From Anaeromusa acidaminophila DSM 3853 (GTDB taxonomy: Bacteria > Bacillota > Negativicutes > Anaeromusales > Anaeromusaceae), in NCBI RefSeq assembly GCF_000374545.1, contig NZ_KB894593.1:1-64000 (forward strand): a stretch of DNA of 64,000 nucleotides, written 5' to 3'. Positions 1 to 9,406 of this stretch are shown here, in pieces (positions within the stretch are counted from its first letter, which is position 1; every line of letters begins with the position of its first letter). Both the position numbers and the translations under genes were made by a program. The notes beneath the pieces were generated by a model. It was not told the origin of the DNA and searched no databases. It saw nothing but the letters and a program-made list of their open reading frames with translations.

Positions 1-1
1 A

Positions 2-241
2 TTCTTCAATTTCCGGCAAATTGACGCTCGAAAAATTGCATCCACCAATCTTCTGGAACGGCTAAACAGGGAAATACGCCGTCGCACTAAAGTCGTAGGC
101 ATTTTCCCAAGTATGGATTCCTACATTCGCCTAGTGACCAGCTATCTTATCGAATATAGCGAGGACTGGTCTAGCGGGCGTTCTTATATAAATCCTATGC
201 TTATCAACGAAATTCAACAACAGTTGAGCAAAAGCGCTTAG
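2..241 (+). CDS. IS256-family transposase, C-terminal part (cut by window edge)
   Basis: The open frame enters from the left edge and ends at TAG 239-241, giving the last 79 residues of a transposase. The stretch with ASTNLLERLNREIRRRTKVV followed by GIFPSMDSYIRLV is the signature C-terminus of IS256/Mutator-type DDE transposases, which move the element by a cut-and-paste or copy-out route. The catalytic DDE residues would lie outside the window, so intactness cannot be judged. The next gene is an ordinary lactate permease about 460 bp away, so the element probably inserted in an intergenic region. The family call is from memory of the motif. Confidence 0.85.
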   Translation, partial: FFNFRQIDARKIASTNLLERLNREIRRRTKVVGIFPSMDSYIRLVTSYLIEYSEDWSSGRSYINPMLINEIQQQLSKSA

Positions 242-255
242 CTATTTCGGAGTGC

Positions 256-287
256 GATGGTTTTTGCGAACATTCCTTGACACTATC
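256..287 (+). mobile_element. Probable right terminal inverted repeat of the IS256-type element
   Basis: Fifteen bases after the transposase stop, the sequence runs through TTTTTGCGAACATTCC and TTGACACTATC, then changes abruptly to very AT-rich DNA. IS256-type elements usually end 20-60 bp after the transposase with an imperfect 25-30 bp inverted repeat, and this is the only candidate here. The matching left end is outside the window, so the boundary is an inference. Confidence 0.45.
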
Positions 288-704
288 TAAATTTACGAAA
301 AATATCGCATTAAATAGAATAAAATAAAAGTATACAAAAAACAAAACTGATAAAACTGAAAGAACTTTATTGGAAAAATGTCGTATTGAATAGAAATATA
401 GACTAAACGAGAGGAAATAAAAGAAAGAATGCTGGCAATGCGAGTGGTTGAGAAGATAGGATGGGAGAAGGATTTTGGTTACGTAAGTAGAATTAAGAAA
501 AGACAGAAAAAATATAAAATATTAAAAAATAAAGCTAAATTGCGAAAAAGAAGGTAACCGGGTTGCGCCGGCTTGCCGTATTGCTTTCCGAAGTAAGCGG
601 GAAAGGAGGAACTGAGAAGACGCAGGAAGGCAATGAATAAGGAATACAAGCTGAACCCCCGTTTTATTAAGGAGATGAAATAAGGAAGCAAAGGAGTGTA
701 TTGC
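288..704. other. AT-rich intergenic region before lldP
   Basis: About 415 bases without a convincing gene. The first 200 bases are strongly A-rich and look unlike the neighbouring coding DNA. From 545 the sequence becomes GC-balanced and purine-rich, with a short hairpin (CTTTCC near 580 against GGAAAG near 601) and a 16-codon frame at 633-683. I saw no clear sigma-70 promoter with good spacing. Confidence 0.5.
633..683 (+). CDS. Possible 16-aa leader ORF upstream of lldP
   Basis: ATG 633 opens a 16-codon frame (MNKEYKLNPRFIKEMK) that ends at TAA 681, 21 bases before the lldP start. A purine-rich AGGAAGG lies only two bases before the ATG, which is too close for a good ribosome binding site; an earlier AAAGGAGG (602-609) is too far. 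It could be a translated leader or chance. No homologue is known to me. Confidence 0.2.
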   Translation: MNKEYKLNPRFIKEMK

Positions 705-2360
705 ATGACATGGATTCAGACATACGATCCTCTTGGTAATATTGTTGTCTCTGCTTTAGTAGCGGCTATTCCTCTTTTTATCATTCTCTTTATGTTGGGT
801 GTACAGAGGGCCAAAGGGCATGTGGCGGCTGCGTTTGGCTTAACCTCGGCGGTGCTTGTTGCTATCTTTGCCTGGGGCATGCCTGCAGGCTATGCAATTA
901 ATTCTGTATTGTATGGGGCGGCATTTGGTATCTTTCCGATCGTCTGGATTGTTGTAACTGCTATTTGGGTGTACAACATGACCGTGGAGTCCGGTGAATT
1001 CGAAATTATTAAAAATTCGTTGGCTTCCATTACTGATGATCGGCGTTTACAGGCCTTATTCATTGCCTTTGCATTTGGGTCCTTTATTGAAGGCACTGCT
1101 GGCTTTGGTACTCCGGTAGCTATCACGGCAGCCATGTTGACCGGTTTGGGGTTTAATCCCATCTATGCAGCCGGTATTTGTCTGATTGCCAATACGGCGC
1201 CGGTAGCTTTCGGCGCAATCGGGATTCCGGTGGTTGTAGCGGCTCAAGTTGCCAACTTGGATCTGATGCATGTCAGTCAGGTTGTTGGACGCCAGTTGCC
1301 GTTCCTGTCCATCTTAGTTCCCTTATGGCTGTGCGTGACTATGGCTGGCTGGAAGCGGGCTATGGAAGTTTTGCCGGCTTTGATTGTAGCTGGCGTTTGC
1401 TTCGCAGGCACCCAGTTTTTTACCTCTAACTATGTAAATGCATATCTGCCGGACATTACCTCGGCAGTTGTGACCATTGTCGGTCTCTTAATATTCCTGA
1501 AAATCTGGAAACCGGCTACGATCTGGAAATTCCCTGATGAAAAACAAACTGGTGAAGGGAAAGTTGAGCTGCAATACAGCATGGGCGAAGTGCTACGCGC
1601 TTGGGCGCCTTACTTGATTTTGGCTCTCTTAGTGTTCTTGTGGGCGGATGATAAGTTTATCGGCCTGAAGAAGGTTCTTGTGAATATCGACAAACAGATG
1701 CCATGGTTTGCGCTGCAGTGGCCTGGTTTGCACAACATGGTTATCAAGGCTGCGCCGGTTGTAGCTAAAAATACTCCTTACGGCGCTATTTACACAGTGA
1801 ATCTTCTGTCAGCGGCAGGTACGGCTATTTTCTTCTCCGGTTTGCTGTCCTTGCTGATCATCCCCAATTATGGCTTGGGACGCGCTATGAGTTGCTTGGC
1901 TCGTACCACAAAACAATTGGTTTTCCCGATTTGCACCATTGCTATGATTCTCGGTTTAGCGTATATTATGAACTTCTCGGGCATGAGCTCTACAATGGGC
2001 CTTGCTTTCACGAAAACAGGGACGCTCTTCCCATTCTTCTCGCCGATTCTTGGCTGGTTGGGCGTATTCTTGACTGGCTCGGATACGTCGGCGAATGCGC
2101 TATTCGGCAGCATGCAGCGTACCGCTGCCGAACAAATTGGCGTAGATCCTTACTTGACGGTAGCTGCTAACTCTTCCGGCGGCGTTTGTGGTAAAATGAT
2201 TTCTCCCCAAAGTATTTCCGTTGCTACTGCTGCTACCGGTATGGTCGGTCACGAAGGCGATATCTTCCGCTTTACTGTGGGACATAGTATTGCGATGTTG
2301 ATCTTTATGTCTGTGTTGACGTACTTGCAGGCGTATAGTTTGCATTGGATGCTACCTTAA
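705..2360 (+). CDS. lldP: L-lactate permease (LctP family)
   Basis: A 551-residue membrane protein with 12 or more hydrophobic segments throughout. The conserved family stretch GTAGFGTPVAI lies near residue 128 and NSSGGVCGKMISPQS near residue 485. LctP permeases import L-lactate (and often glycolate) with protons; in this organism lactate would be a growth substrate. The start is ATG 705 rather than GTG 696, because AAGGAG at 691-696 sits eight bases before ATG 705 and overlaps the GTG. The gene stands alone and is closed by a strong hairpin terminator. No lactate dehydrogenase gene is next to it. Confidence 0.95.
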   Translation: MTWIQTYDPLGNIVVSALVAAIPLFIILFMLGVQRAKGHVAAAFGLTSAVLVAIFAWGMPAGYAINSVLYGAAFGIFPIVWIVVTAIWVYNMTVESGEFEIIKNSLASITDDRRLQALFIAFAFGSFIEGTAGFGTPVAITAAMLTGLGFNPIYAAGICLIANTAPVAFGAIGIPVVVAAQVANLDLMHVSQVVGRQLPFLSILVPLWLCVTMAGWKRAMEVLPALIVAGVCFAGTQFFTSNYVNAYLPDITSAVVTIVGLLIFLKIWKPATIWKFPDEKQTGEGKVELQYSMGEVLRAWAPYLILALLVFLWADDKFIGLKKVLVNIDKQMPWFALQWPGLHNMVIKAAPVVAKNTPYGAIYTVNLLSAAGTAIFFSGLLSLLIIPNYGLGRAMSCLARTTKQLVFPICTIAMILGLAYIMNFSGMSSTMGLAFTKTGTLFPFFSPILGWLGVFLTGSDTSANALFGSMQRTAAEQIGVDPYLTVAANSSGGVCGKMISPQSISVATAATGMVGHEGDIFRFTVGHSIAMLIFMSVLTYLQAYSLHWMLP

Positions 2361-2372
2361 GGAATTGAAGAA

Positions 2373-2420
2373 AGAAGGGCGGCAGGCGTAAGCCTGCCGC
2401 CCTTCTTAGTTGTCTTTTTT
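2373..2420 (+). terminator. Rho-independent terminator after lldP
   Basis: A perfect 15-bp stem (AGAAGGGCGGCAGGC, 2373-2387) pairs with 2392-2406 around a GTAA loop and is followed by TAGTTGTCTTTTTTTT. It ends the lldP transcript; its T-tract overlaps the -35 region of the next promoter. Confidence 0.93.
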
Positions 2421-2438
2421 TTAGTTGAACGGTATAAT
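2410..2438 (+). promoter_or_regulatory. Sigma-70-type promoter for tatA-tatC
   Basis: TTGTCT (2410-2415), a 17-bp spacer and a perfect TATAAT (2433-2438), about 50 bases before tatA. The -35 box lies in the T-tract of the lldP terminator, so the two transcription units abut. Confidence 0.65.
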
Positions 2439-2486
2439 GAAATACATGGATTTACGCAAGCAATAGCAGAGAAGGGTTGTGGCAAT

Positions 2487-2708
2487 ATGTTCAGCTTTAG
2501 TATGCCTGAACTGGTTTTGATTTTGGTGATTGCTTTGGTGGTTTTTGGACCAGGGAAATTACCGGATGTTGGTAAAGCCTTGGGACGGAGTTTGCAGGAA
2601 TTTCGTAAAGCAACTACTGTGGCAAGCGAAGAAACAAAACCGGAAGAGTCTAAAACCATTGACGTGAAAGCCGTGGAGAAGGAACAACAGGCACCGGAGA
2701 AAAAGTGA
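2487..2708 (+). CDS. tatA: Twin-arginine translocase subunit TatA/TatB type
   Basis: A 73-residue protein with one N-terminal membrane segment (about residues 6-21, MPELVLILVIALVVF), the hinge FGPGKLPDVGKALG and an amphipathic helix RSLQEFRKA, then a charged tail. This is the TatA architecture: TatA oligomerises with TatC to export folded, cofactor-bearing proteins across the inner membrane. Only one TatA-like protein is present here, so it probably does both TatA and TatB work, as in the minimal TatAC systems of Firmicutes. Its stop overlaps a possible GTG start of tatC. Confidence 0.93.
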   Translation: MFSFSMPELVLILVIALVVFGPGKLPDVGKALGRSLQEFRKATTVASEETKPEESKTIDVKAVEKEQQAPEKK

Positions 2709-2716
2709 GGTTGCGC

Positions 2717-3496
2717 ATGTCCACAGATGATAAAAAACGTGAAGAGGATTCCCAGCCTGCCGTGATCAATACGGAGCCGGAGCCGGTGGAACCGCCGTCT
2801 GGCGAAGATGAGATGTCTCTAGTGGGCCATTTGGAAGAATTACGCCGACGGATTTTAATCGTTCTGGCTGCGGTGGCTGTAGGTTCCGGCGCTTGTTATT
2901 TTTATGCCGAACAACTGGTGGCCATGATTACGGCGCCAGCGGGGAAATTATATTATTTGAATCCGATGGAAGCCTTTTTTGCTTATTTGAAGGTTTCCGT
3001 ATTTGCCGGCTTTTTGCTGGCTTTACCTATTGTTTTATACCAGGTATGGGCTTTTGTCGTACCGGCGTTAACACAGAAGGAACGCAAGATGCTGCTGGTG
3101 CTGCTTCCTTCTTCTGTGCTGCTGTTTTTTGTCGGTATTTTGTTTTCTTATTTTCTTGTATTACCAGCGGCTACCCAGTTTTTTATGGGCTTTGCCACGG
3201 AAACGCTAACACCAATGTTTTCGTTAGGCCAATATCTATCTTTTTTTGTTTCGATGTTATTGCCATTCGGCTTTGTGTTTGAATTACCGTTATTTGTAAT
3301 TGTTTTAGCAAAAATGGGCATTATTACATCTGCTTTTTTACGTGCGAAACGCAAAGTGGTTTTGGTAGGTTCTTTTATTGTGGGGGCGATTATTTCGCCG
3401 ACACCGGACGTGTTTACTCAGTCAATGATTGCCATTCCCATTATTCTGCTTTATGAGGCAAGTTTGTGGGTGGTGCGTTATATACTGCGCCGCTGA
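2717..3496 (+). CDS. tatC: Sec-independent protein translocase TatC
   Basis: About 259 residues with six predicted membrane segments and the TatC signature LVGHLEELRRR near residue 35, the cytoplasmic site that recognises twin-arginine signal peptides. It carries an unusually acidic N-terminal extension of about 35 residues before the first membrane segment. Start choice is uncertain: ATG 2717 has GAGG six bases upstream, while GTG 2705 overlaps the tatA stop and has GGAG five bases upstream, adding four residues. It forms a two-gene operon with tatA. Confidence 0.94.
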   Translation: MSTDDKKREEDSQPAVINTEPEPVEPPSGEDEMSLVGHLEELRRRILIVLAAVAVGSGACYFYAEQLVAMITAPAGKLYYLNPMEAFFAYLKVSVFAGFLLALPIVLYQVWAFVVPALTQKERKMLLVLLPSSVLLFFVGILFSYFLVLPAATQFFMGFATETLTPMFSLGQYLSFFVSMLLPFGFVFELPLFVIVLAKMGIITSAFLRAKRKVVLVGSFIVGAIISPTPDVFTQSMIAIPIILLYEASLWVVRYILRR

Positions 3497-3645
3497 CAAG
3501 GAAGATATTGCAGCAGGGAAGAGCATGCGGCGGACGCATTCTTCCCTGCTTTTTAGCGTTGAAGAAGCCATATAGAGCCGAGGAGAAAATGAAAAGCGGT
3601 CAATATGGTAGAAATATTGGTTTGGATAGAGAAAGGAGATTGCTT

Positions 3646-5106
3646 GTGGCCTATAATGATTTACGGGAATTCATTCGTGATCTGGAGCAGCGGGGACTTT
3701 TAAAGCGCATTCAGACCGAAGTGGATTGTGATTTGGAGATTACGGAAATAACTGATCGCGTTTCTAAGATGACCGGGGAAAAGAATGTAGCGTTGCTCTT
3801 TGAAAATGTTAAAGGGCATACTGCGCCGGTCTTGATGAATGCTTTTGGCAGTATGGAGCGCATGGCTTTAGCGTTGGGAGCGGAAAAACTTGACGATATT
3901 GCCGAGGATATTGCGGAAATTTTTCGATTGCCTCATATTTCTTTGCAAAACAAGCTTGATTTATTAAAGCTGATTCCGAAAGCGAAAAGCGCCATCAATT
4001 TTCCGAAGTATGTAAAAACAGGCCCCTGTAAAGAAGTCATTATTAAAGATGCGCCGACGTTGGAAGCGTTTCCTATTTTGCAATGTTGGCCAGACGATGC
4101 TGGTAAATTTATTACGTTGCCGTTGGTTTTTACCAAAAATCCTCGCAATGGCAAGCGCAATGTAGGCATGTACCGCATGCAGGTGTTTGACGGTCAGACG
4201 ACAGGCATGCATTGGCATATTCATAAAAATGGCGCTGAAAATTTCCGGGCTCACCAGGAATTGGGCAAAGACCGCATTGAGGTGGCCGTAGCCATTGGAG
4301 CGGATCCGGTACTGACGTATTGCGCAACGGCTCCCTTGCCGAAGGATATCGATGAAATGGTATTTGCCGGCTTTTTGCGCAAAAAAGCCGTGGAACTGGT
4401 AAAATGTGAGACTGTAGACTTAGAAGTGCCGGCGCATGCGGAAATTATCCTGGAAGGCTACGTGCTGCTGGATGAGCTGCGCCGCGAAGGGCCTTTTGGA
4501 GACCACACGGGCTATTATTCACTGGCTGACGAATATCCTGTATTTCATATTACCTGCATTACCCATCGGAAGAATCCCATCTATCCGGCGACGATTGTAG
4601 GCAAACCTCCCATGGAGGACTGCTATATGGCCAAGGCGACAGAACGAATTTTCCTGCCTGTATTGAAGTCGCAGCTCCCGGAGATTGTGGATATCAATCT
4701 GCCTTTGGCAGGGGTGTTCCACAATTGCGCCATGATTTCCATTAAGAAGAGCTTCCCGCAGCACGCTAAGAAGGTAATGCACGCTGTCTGGGGCATGGGG
4801 CAGATGATGTTTACCAAGATGGTGATCATTGTGGATGAGCATGTTAATGTCCAAGATGAGCAGGAGGTTTGGTGGCGCGTATTTAACAATATTGACGCTC
4901 GGCGCGATATTGTGATGGTGGACGGGCCGCTGGACGTGTTGGATCATTCGTCTCCTATGCCGAATTGGGGGACTAAGGTTGGCATTGACGCTACCAAGAC
5001 CTGGCCTTCGGAAGGGTACAGCCGCGAATGGCCGGATGAAATTGTTATGTCAGAAGAGGTAAAAAAACGAGTTGATGCGAAATGGAAGGAATTGAATCTT
5101 GAGTAA
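3646..5106 (+). CDS. UbiD-family decarboxylase, probably menaquinone pathway
   Basis: A 486-residue UbiD-family protein, which would need prenylated FMN to decarboxylate an aromatic acid. Seen are MHWHIHKNGA near residue 190 and GPFGDHTGYY near residue 285, both conserved in the UbiD fold. The next gene is a UbiA-type prenyltransferase; together they match the MqnL/MqnP step pair of the futalosine menaquinone route. That role is inferred from the pairing, and no UbiX partner is adjacent. The start is GTG 3646, with AAGGAG at 3633-3638; the frame is open much further upstream, over the tatC end, but without a ribosome binding site. Confidence 0.85.
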   Translation: MAYNDLREFIRDLEQRGLLKRIQTEVDCDLEITEITDRVSKMTGEKNVALLFENVKGHTAPVLMNAFGSMERMALALGAEKLDDIAEDIAEIFRLPHISLQNKLDLLKLIPKAKSAINFPKYVKTGPCKEVIIKDAPTLEAFPILQCWPDDAGKFITLPLVFTKNPRNGKRNVGMYRMQVFDGQTTGMHWHIHKNGAENFRAHQELGKDRIEVAVAIGADPVLTYCATAPLPKDIDEMVFAGFLRKKAVELVKCETVDLEVPAHAEIILEGYVLLDELRREGPFGDHTGYYSLADEYPVFHITCITHRKNPIYPATIVGKPPMEDCYMAKATERIFLPVLKSQLPEIVDINLPLAGVFHNCAMISIKKSFPQHAKKVMHAVWGMGQMMFTKMVIIVDEHVNVQDEQEVWWRVFNNIDARRDIVMVDGPLDVLDHSSPMPNWGTKVGIDATKTWPSEGYSREWPDEIVMSEEVKKRVDAKWKELNLE

Positions 5107-5947
5107 GATAAAAGCGCACATGGATAACATTGCCTTGTCGCACTCGGTATTCGCGCTGCCTTTCGCTTACATGGGATTGGTCTTGGCCTCGGGAGGCTGG
5201 CCTTCAGGCAGCGATCTTTTGTGGGTGACCGTCGCCATGGTGGGCGCCCGCAGTGCGGCATTGGCTTTGAACAACTTGATTGATCTAAAGTATGATCGCC
5301 TGCATCCGCGCTTTAAGGCTCGGCCAATGGTAACCGGCGCGGTGAAGCCTTGGGAAGCGGTATTGTTGATTGCGGTCAGTCTGGCGGTGTTCTTTTTTGC
5401 CGCCAGTCATTTGCATCCGATTTGCATTCCTTTAGCGCCGGTAGCGGTGATTCCGTTTACTCTGTATCCTTATATGAAGCGTATTTCCTGGACCTGTCAT
5501 TTGGTGTTGGGACTGGCTCTTTCGATTGCGCCTATTGGCGCTTGGATGGCGGTAAAGGGCGAACTGACTGCGGCAATTGTGATTTTAGGCTTGGCGGTAG
5601 CAATTTGGATTGCCGCCTTTGATGTGATTTACGGCAGCCAGGATGTGCTTTTTGATGGACGGCAGCGTCTGCATTCCATGCCGCTGCGCTTTGGCTTGCG
5701 GAGGGCGCTATTTTTTGCCAAGCTGATGCATGGACTAAGTATTTTGTGCTTTCTTCTTGCGGGAGCGCTATTTTCTTTAGCCTGGCCCTATTACATAGGA
5801 GTGGCTTGCGCCGCAGCGGTGTTGGTATACCAGCATCGGCTGGTGGAACCGGATGATTTAAGTCGGGTGACGCAAGCGTATTTTATGCGTAATGGTCTGG
5901 TGAGTATTTTGGTGTTTATTTTCACGCTCATAAGTCTTTATATGTAG
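5099..5947 (+). CDS. UbiA-like polyprenyltransferase
   Basis: A 282-residue integral membrane protein with about eight hydrophobic segments. Two Asp-rich motifs that bind the Mg-prenyl diphosphate are visible: [14 protein letters not shown] near residue 58 and [12 protein letters not shown] near residue 175. It should prenylate an aromatic acid; next to a UbiD-like gene the likely product is a menaquinone precursor (MqnP role). The TTG start at 5099 overlaps the previous gene by eight bases and has GGAAGGA eight bases upstream. The exact substrate is not shown by the sequence. Confidence 0.85.
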   Translation: MSKIKAHMDNIALSHSVFALPFAYMGLVLASGGWPSGSDLLWVTVAMVGARSAALALNNLIDLKYDRLHPRFKARPMVTGAVKPWEAVLLIAVSLAVFFFAASHLHPICIPLAPVAVIPFTLYPYMKRISWTCHLVLGLALSIAPIGAWMAVKGELTAAIVILGLAVAIWIAAFDVIYGSQDVLFDGRQRLHSMPLRFGLRRALFFAKLMHGLSILCFLLAGALFSLAWPYYIGVACAAAVLVYQHRLVEPDDLSRVTQAYFMRNGLVSILVFIFTLISLYM

Positions 5948-5964
5948 AAAAAGGAGGCTTGACC

Positions 5965-6825
5965 ATGACCGCTCGTGTTTTGTCAGGCAAAGAATTTGCC
6001 CTGCAGATTAAAGAAGAAGTACGGCGGGATGCGGCGGCGCTGCTGGAAAAGACCGGTGTGATTCCTGGCTTGACAGTAGTGTTGGTTGGTGAGGATGCGG
6101 CATCCCAGGTATATGTGAACAACAAGCATAAGGCTTGTTTAGAGCTTGGCATTCGTTCGGATATTGTGCGTTTGCCGGGAACAGCAAGCAAGGAAGAATT
6201 ACTTGCTGTTATTGAACTCTTGAATCAAGATAAGACAGTGCATGGAATTTTAGTGCAGCTACCTTTGCCGAAAGCGCTGCGAGCAGTAGAACAGGAAGTA
6301 TTGCTGGCTATCGATCCGGCCAAGGATGTCGATGGTTTTCACCCGCTTAATGCGGGGCGGCTAGCGGTGGGAGACGAGCATCTCGTACCGTGTACGCCTG
6401 CTGGCTGTGTGAAAATGCTGGAGATGGCTGGGGTGGAAATTCAAGGTAAGCATGCCGTCGTTATTGGACGTAGCAACATTGTAGGGAAACCAATGGCGCA
6501 ATTGCTGTTGGCCCGGAATGCCACGGTAACCATCTGCCATTCCCGCACGAAGGATTTGGCGGCTATGGCTCGTCAAGCGGACATTTTGGTAGCCGCTGTG
6601 GGTAAAACGCATTTTGTTACGGCAGACATGGTGAAGAGCGGCGCTGTAGTGATCGACGTAGGCATCAACCGTCTGCCAAACGGCAAGTTGGCGGGAGATG
6701 TTGATTTTGAGAAGGTGCAGCAAGTTGCAGGAGCTATTACGCCTGTGCCTGGCGGCGTAGGATTGTTGACGATTGCTATGCTGCTGGCCAATACGGTGAA
6801 GGCGGCGCAGTTGGCGGCACAGTAA
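5965..6825 (+). CDS. folD: Bifunctional methylene-THF dehydrogenase/methenyl-THF cyclohydrolase FolD
   Basis: A 286-residue protein of normal family length. Visible are YVNNKHKA near residue 50 (catalytic Tyr and Lys), GILVQLPLP near residue 93 and the NAD(P)-site stretch [15 protein letters not shown] near residue 168, with PGGVGLLT near the end. It interconverts 5,10-methylene-THF and 10-formyl-THF. The next gene, fhs, makes 10-formyl-THF from formate, so the two form a one-carbon module. ATG 5965 is preferred over TTG 5959, because GGAGG at 5953-5957 is seven bases upstream. Confidence 0.96.
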   Translation: MTARVLSGKEFALQIKEEVRRDAAALLEKTGVIPGLTVVLVGEDAASQVYVNNKHKACLELGIRSDIVRLPGTASKEELLAVIELLNQDKTVHGILVQLPLPKALRAVEQEVLLAIDPAKDVDGFHPLNAGRLAVGDEHLVPCTPAGCVKMLEMAGVEIQGKHAVVIGRSNIVGKPMAQLLLARNATVTICHSRTKDLAAMARQADILVAAVGKTHFVTADMVKSGAVVIDVGINRLPNGKLAGDVDFEKVQQVAGAITPVPGGVGLLTIAMLLANTVKAAQLAAQ

Positions 6826-6852
6826 GAAGCGATTTTGGAGGAGGGTATTGCA

Positions 6853-8520
6853 GTGAAGAGTGATGTGGAAATTGCCCAAGAGGCAATTATGAAACCTATC
6901 GCAGAAGTAGCGCAGCATCTGGGGATTCCCGAAGAAGGGCTGGAGTTGTACGGGCGTTATAAAGCCAAGTTGTCCAGAGAAGCTTGGGAAGCGGTACAAA
7001 ATCGTCCTGATGGCAAATTGGTGTTGGTGACAGCCATCAATCCGACTCCGGCTGGAGAAGGGAAAACTACGACAACCGTTGGCCTGGGAGATGCTTTGAA
7101 GCGTTTGGGTCATAAGGTGGCCATCGCTTTGCGCGAGCCGTCGTTGGGGCCTTGTTTCGGAATTAAAGGCGGCGCCGCTGGCGGCGGTTATGCCCAGGTT
7201 GTGCCGATGGAAGACATTAACCTGCATTTTACCGGTGATTTTCACGCCATTACTTCAGCGCATAACCTGTTGGCAGCTGTTCTTGACAACCATATTCATC
7301 AAGGTAATGAGCTGAATATTGACCCGCGGCGCATTACTTGGCGGCGCGTGCTGGATTTAAATGATCGGGCGCTGCGCAGCGTGATTTGCGGCCTTGGGGG
7401 CAAGGTCCACGGCGTGCCGCGTGAAAGCGGTTTTGACATTACCGTGGCTTCGGAGATGATGGCTATCTTGTGTTTAGCCAGCGATCTGGAGGACATGAAG
7501 GAACGTATTGGCCGGATTATTGTGGGATATACGTACGATAATAAGCCGGTCACAGCAGCGCAGCTTAACGTGACCGGTGCGCTGACGCTATTGTTCAAGG
7601 ACGCCATTAAACCAAACATGGTACAGACGCTGGAACATACACCTGCTTTTGTACATGGCGGTCCCTTTGCCAATATTGCTCATGGCTGCAATAGCGTGAT
7701 GGCGACGAAATACGCCTTGAAGCTGGCGGATGTAGTGGTAACGGAAGCTGGTTTTGGCGCCGATTTGGGGGCCGAAAAGTTTTTGGATATCAAGTGCCGC
7801 TTTGCCGGCCTGCGTCCAAGCGCCACAGTTATTGTGGCGACTGTACGAGCCCTCAAAATGCATGGCGGCGTGGCGAAAGAAGAACTGGGCCAAGAAAACC
7901 TAACGGCTTTGGAAGCCGGCATGGCCAACTTGACGAAGCATATTGAAAACATGAAAAAATACGGTCTGCCGACGGTGGTAGCCATTAATGCGTTCCCGAC
8001 GGATACGACGGCGGAATTAGCCAGAGTGGAAGAATGCTGCAAAAAGCTGGGCGCTGAAGTGGCTTTATCCGAGGTTTGGGCTAAAGGCGGCGCTGGCGGC
8101 GAAGAGCTGGCCAAGAAAGTATTGGCAGCCTGCGAACAGCCTAGCAACTTCAAACTGCTTTATGATGCAGCGCAGCCGATTAAAGAAAAAATTGCCGCCA
8201 TTGCCAAAGAAATCTATGGAGCGGCGGATGTAAACTATACAGCGGCGGCGGATAAGGCCATTGCCGAGCTGAATGCACTGGGCTATGATAAGACCCCGAT
8301 TTGCATGGCGAAGACCCAGTATTCTTTGTCTGACGATATGCGCAAGCTGGGACGGCCGGAAGGCTTTACTATTACCGTACGGGAAGTGCGCGTGGCCGCT
8401 GGGGCTGGCTTTTTGGTGGCCCTCACCGGCGACATCATGACCATGCCGGGGCTGCCAAAGCGTCCGGCGGCGGAACGCATGGATATCGATGTGAAGGGCC
8501 GCATCAGCGGTTTGTTCTAA
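6853..8520 (+). CDS. fhs: Formate-tetrahydrofolate ligase
   Basis: A 555-residue protein with the phosphate-binding loop [18 protein letters not shown] near residue 60 and the family stretch [18 protein letters not shown]. It condenses formate, ATP and THF into 10-formyl-THF. Linked to folD and nfnAB, it can run in the Wood-Ljungdahl methyl branch or simply supply formyl groups; the rest of that pathway is not in the window. The start is GTG 6853, because GGAGGAGGG lies seven bases before it; the upstream TTG 6835 has no site. Confidence 0.96.
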   Translation: MKSDVEIAQEAIMKPIAEVAQHLGIPEEGLELYGRYKAKLSREAWEAVQNRPDGKLVLVTAINPTPAGEGKTTTTVGLGDALKRLGHKVAIALREPSLGPCFGIKGGAAGGGYAQVVPMEDINLHFTGDFHAITSAHNLLAAVLDNHIHQGNELNIDPRRITWRRVLDLNDRALRSVICGLGGKVHGVPRESGFDITVASEMMAILCLASDLEDMKERIGRIIVGYTYDNKPVTAAQLNVTGALTLLFKDAIKPNMVQTLEHTPAFVHGGPFANIAHGCNSVMATKYALKLADVVVTEAGFGADLGAEKFLDIKCRFAGLRPSATVIVATVRALKMHGGVAKEELGQENLTALEAGMANLTKHIENMKKYGLPTVVAINAFPTDTTAELARVEECCKKLGAEVALSEVWAKGGAGGEELAKKVLAACEQPSNFKLLYDAAQPIKEKIAAIAKEIYGAADVNYTAAADKAIAELNALGYDKTPICMAKTQYSLSDDMRKLGRPEGFTITVREVRVAAGAGFLVALTGDIMTMPGLPKRPAAERMDIDVKGRISGLF

Positions 8521-8539
8521 AATTCGAAGGAGGAAGAGC

Positions 8540-9406
8540 ATGTACCAGATTGTACGTAAAGAAAGTCTGTCTGCTGACGTCAAGCTTTTTGAAGTTGCGG
8601 CGCCGCGCATTGCCAAGAAAGCGCAGCCTGGGCAATTTGTCATTGTCCGTGTGGACGAAGAAGGGGAGCGCATTCCTCTGACGATTGCCGATTTTAACCG
8701 CGAAGCCGGCACGATTGTGCTGATTTTTCAAGAAGTGGGCGCTAGCACCCGACTGATGGGACAATTAGAGCAGGGCCAGAGCCTGCATGATTTAGTAGGG
8801 CCTTTGGGACAAAAAACACATATCGAAAAGCTGGGGACGGTTATTTGCGTAGGCGGCGGTATTGGCGTAGCGCCTGTATATCCCATTGCCAGGGGGATGA
8901 AACAAGCTGGGAACGAAGTGATTTCCATCATTGGCGCTCGCAACAAGGATCTCTTGATTTATGAAAAAGAAATGGCTGCGGTCAGTGATGAATTGGTGGT
9001 CACTACGGATGACGGCTCTTATGGCGAAGCTGGCCGTGTAACAGGTCCCTTGCAGCGGCTCTTGGAGTCCGGCAAGAAAATTGACTTGGTTATGGCTATC
9101 GGACCCGTCATTATGATGAAAAGCGTAGCGGAAACCACTCGTTCCTTTGGCGTGCCGACGGTTGTCAGCCTCAATCCAGTTATGGTCGACGGCACTGGCA
9201 TGTGCGGCGGCTGCCGTGTGTCCCTAGGGGATGAAGTTAAATTTGCCTGTGTAGACGGACCGGAATTTGACGCCCATAAGGTTGATTTTGACGCGCTCAT
9301 GTCCAGACAACGCATGTATAAGAGCCAGGAAGCTCGCCATACAGAACACAGCTGCGGCGGCCACGGTCATCATGAAGGAGGGCAATGCCAATGTCACTCT
9401 CGCTGA
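8540..9406 (+). CDS. nfnA: NADH-dependent ferredoxin:NADP+ oxidoreductase small subunit (NfnA)
   Basis: A 288-residue ferredoxin-NADP reductase-like protein with the flavin motif RIPLTIADF near residue 39, the nucleotide site VGGGIGVAPVYPIARG near residue 100, and C-terminal Cys (MCGGCRVSLG and FACVDGPE) for a [2Fe-2S] cluster. With the next gene it forms NfnAB, which bifurcates electrons between NADPH, NAD+ and ferredoxin; SudB or PyrK are the related alternatives. The odd part is a His/Cys-rich tail of about 22 residues (EHSCGGHGHHEGGQCQCHSR) that overlaps the nfnB start. AAGGAGG precedes ATG 8540. Confidence 0.9.
   Translation: MYQIVRKESLSADVKLFEVAAPRIAKKAQPGQFVIVRVDEEGERIPLTIADFNREAGTIVLIFQEVGASTRLMGQLEQGQSLHDLVGPLGQKTHIEKLGTVICVGGGIGVAPVYPIARGMKQAGNEVISIIGARNKDLLIYEKEMAAVSDELVVTTDDGSYGEAGRVTGPLQRLLESGKKIDLVMAIGPVIMMKSVAETTRSFGVPTVVSLNPVMVDGTGMCGGCRVSLGDEVKFACVDGPEFDAHKVDFDALMSRQRMYKSQEARHTEHSCGGHGHHEGGQCQCHSR

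Noticed and set aside
479..706. 75-codon hydrophobic minus-strand frame before lldP
   Set aside because: The hydrophobic look comes from reading purine-rich leader DNA backwards; there is no ribosome binding site and it overlaps the lldP start.
6361..7245. 294-codon minus-strand frame across folD and fhs
   Set aside because: It is antisense to two clearly conserved genes, and its composition (rich in His, Arg, Ser) is typical of shadow frames.
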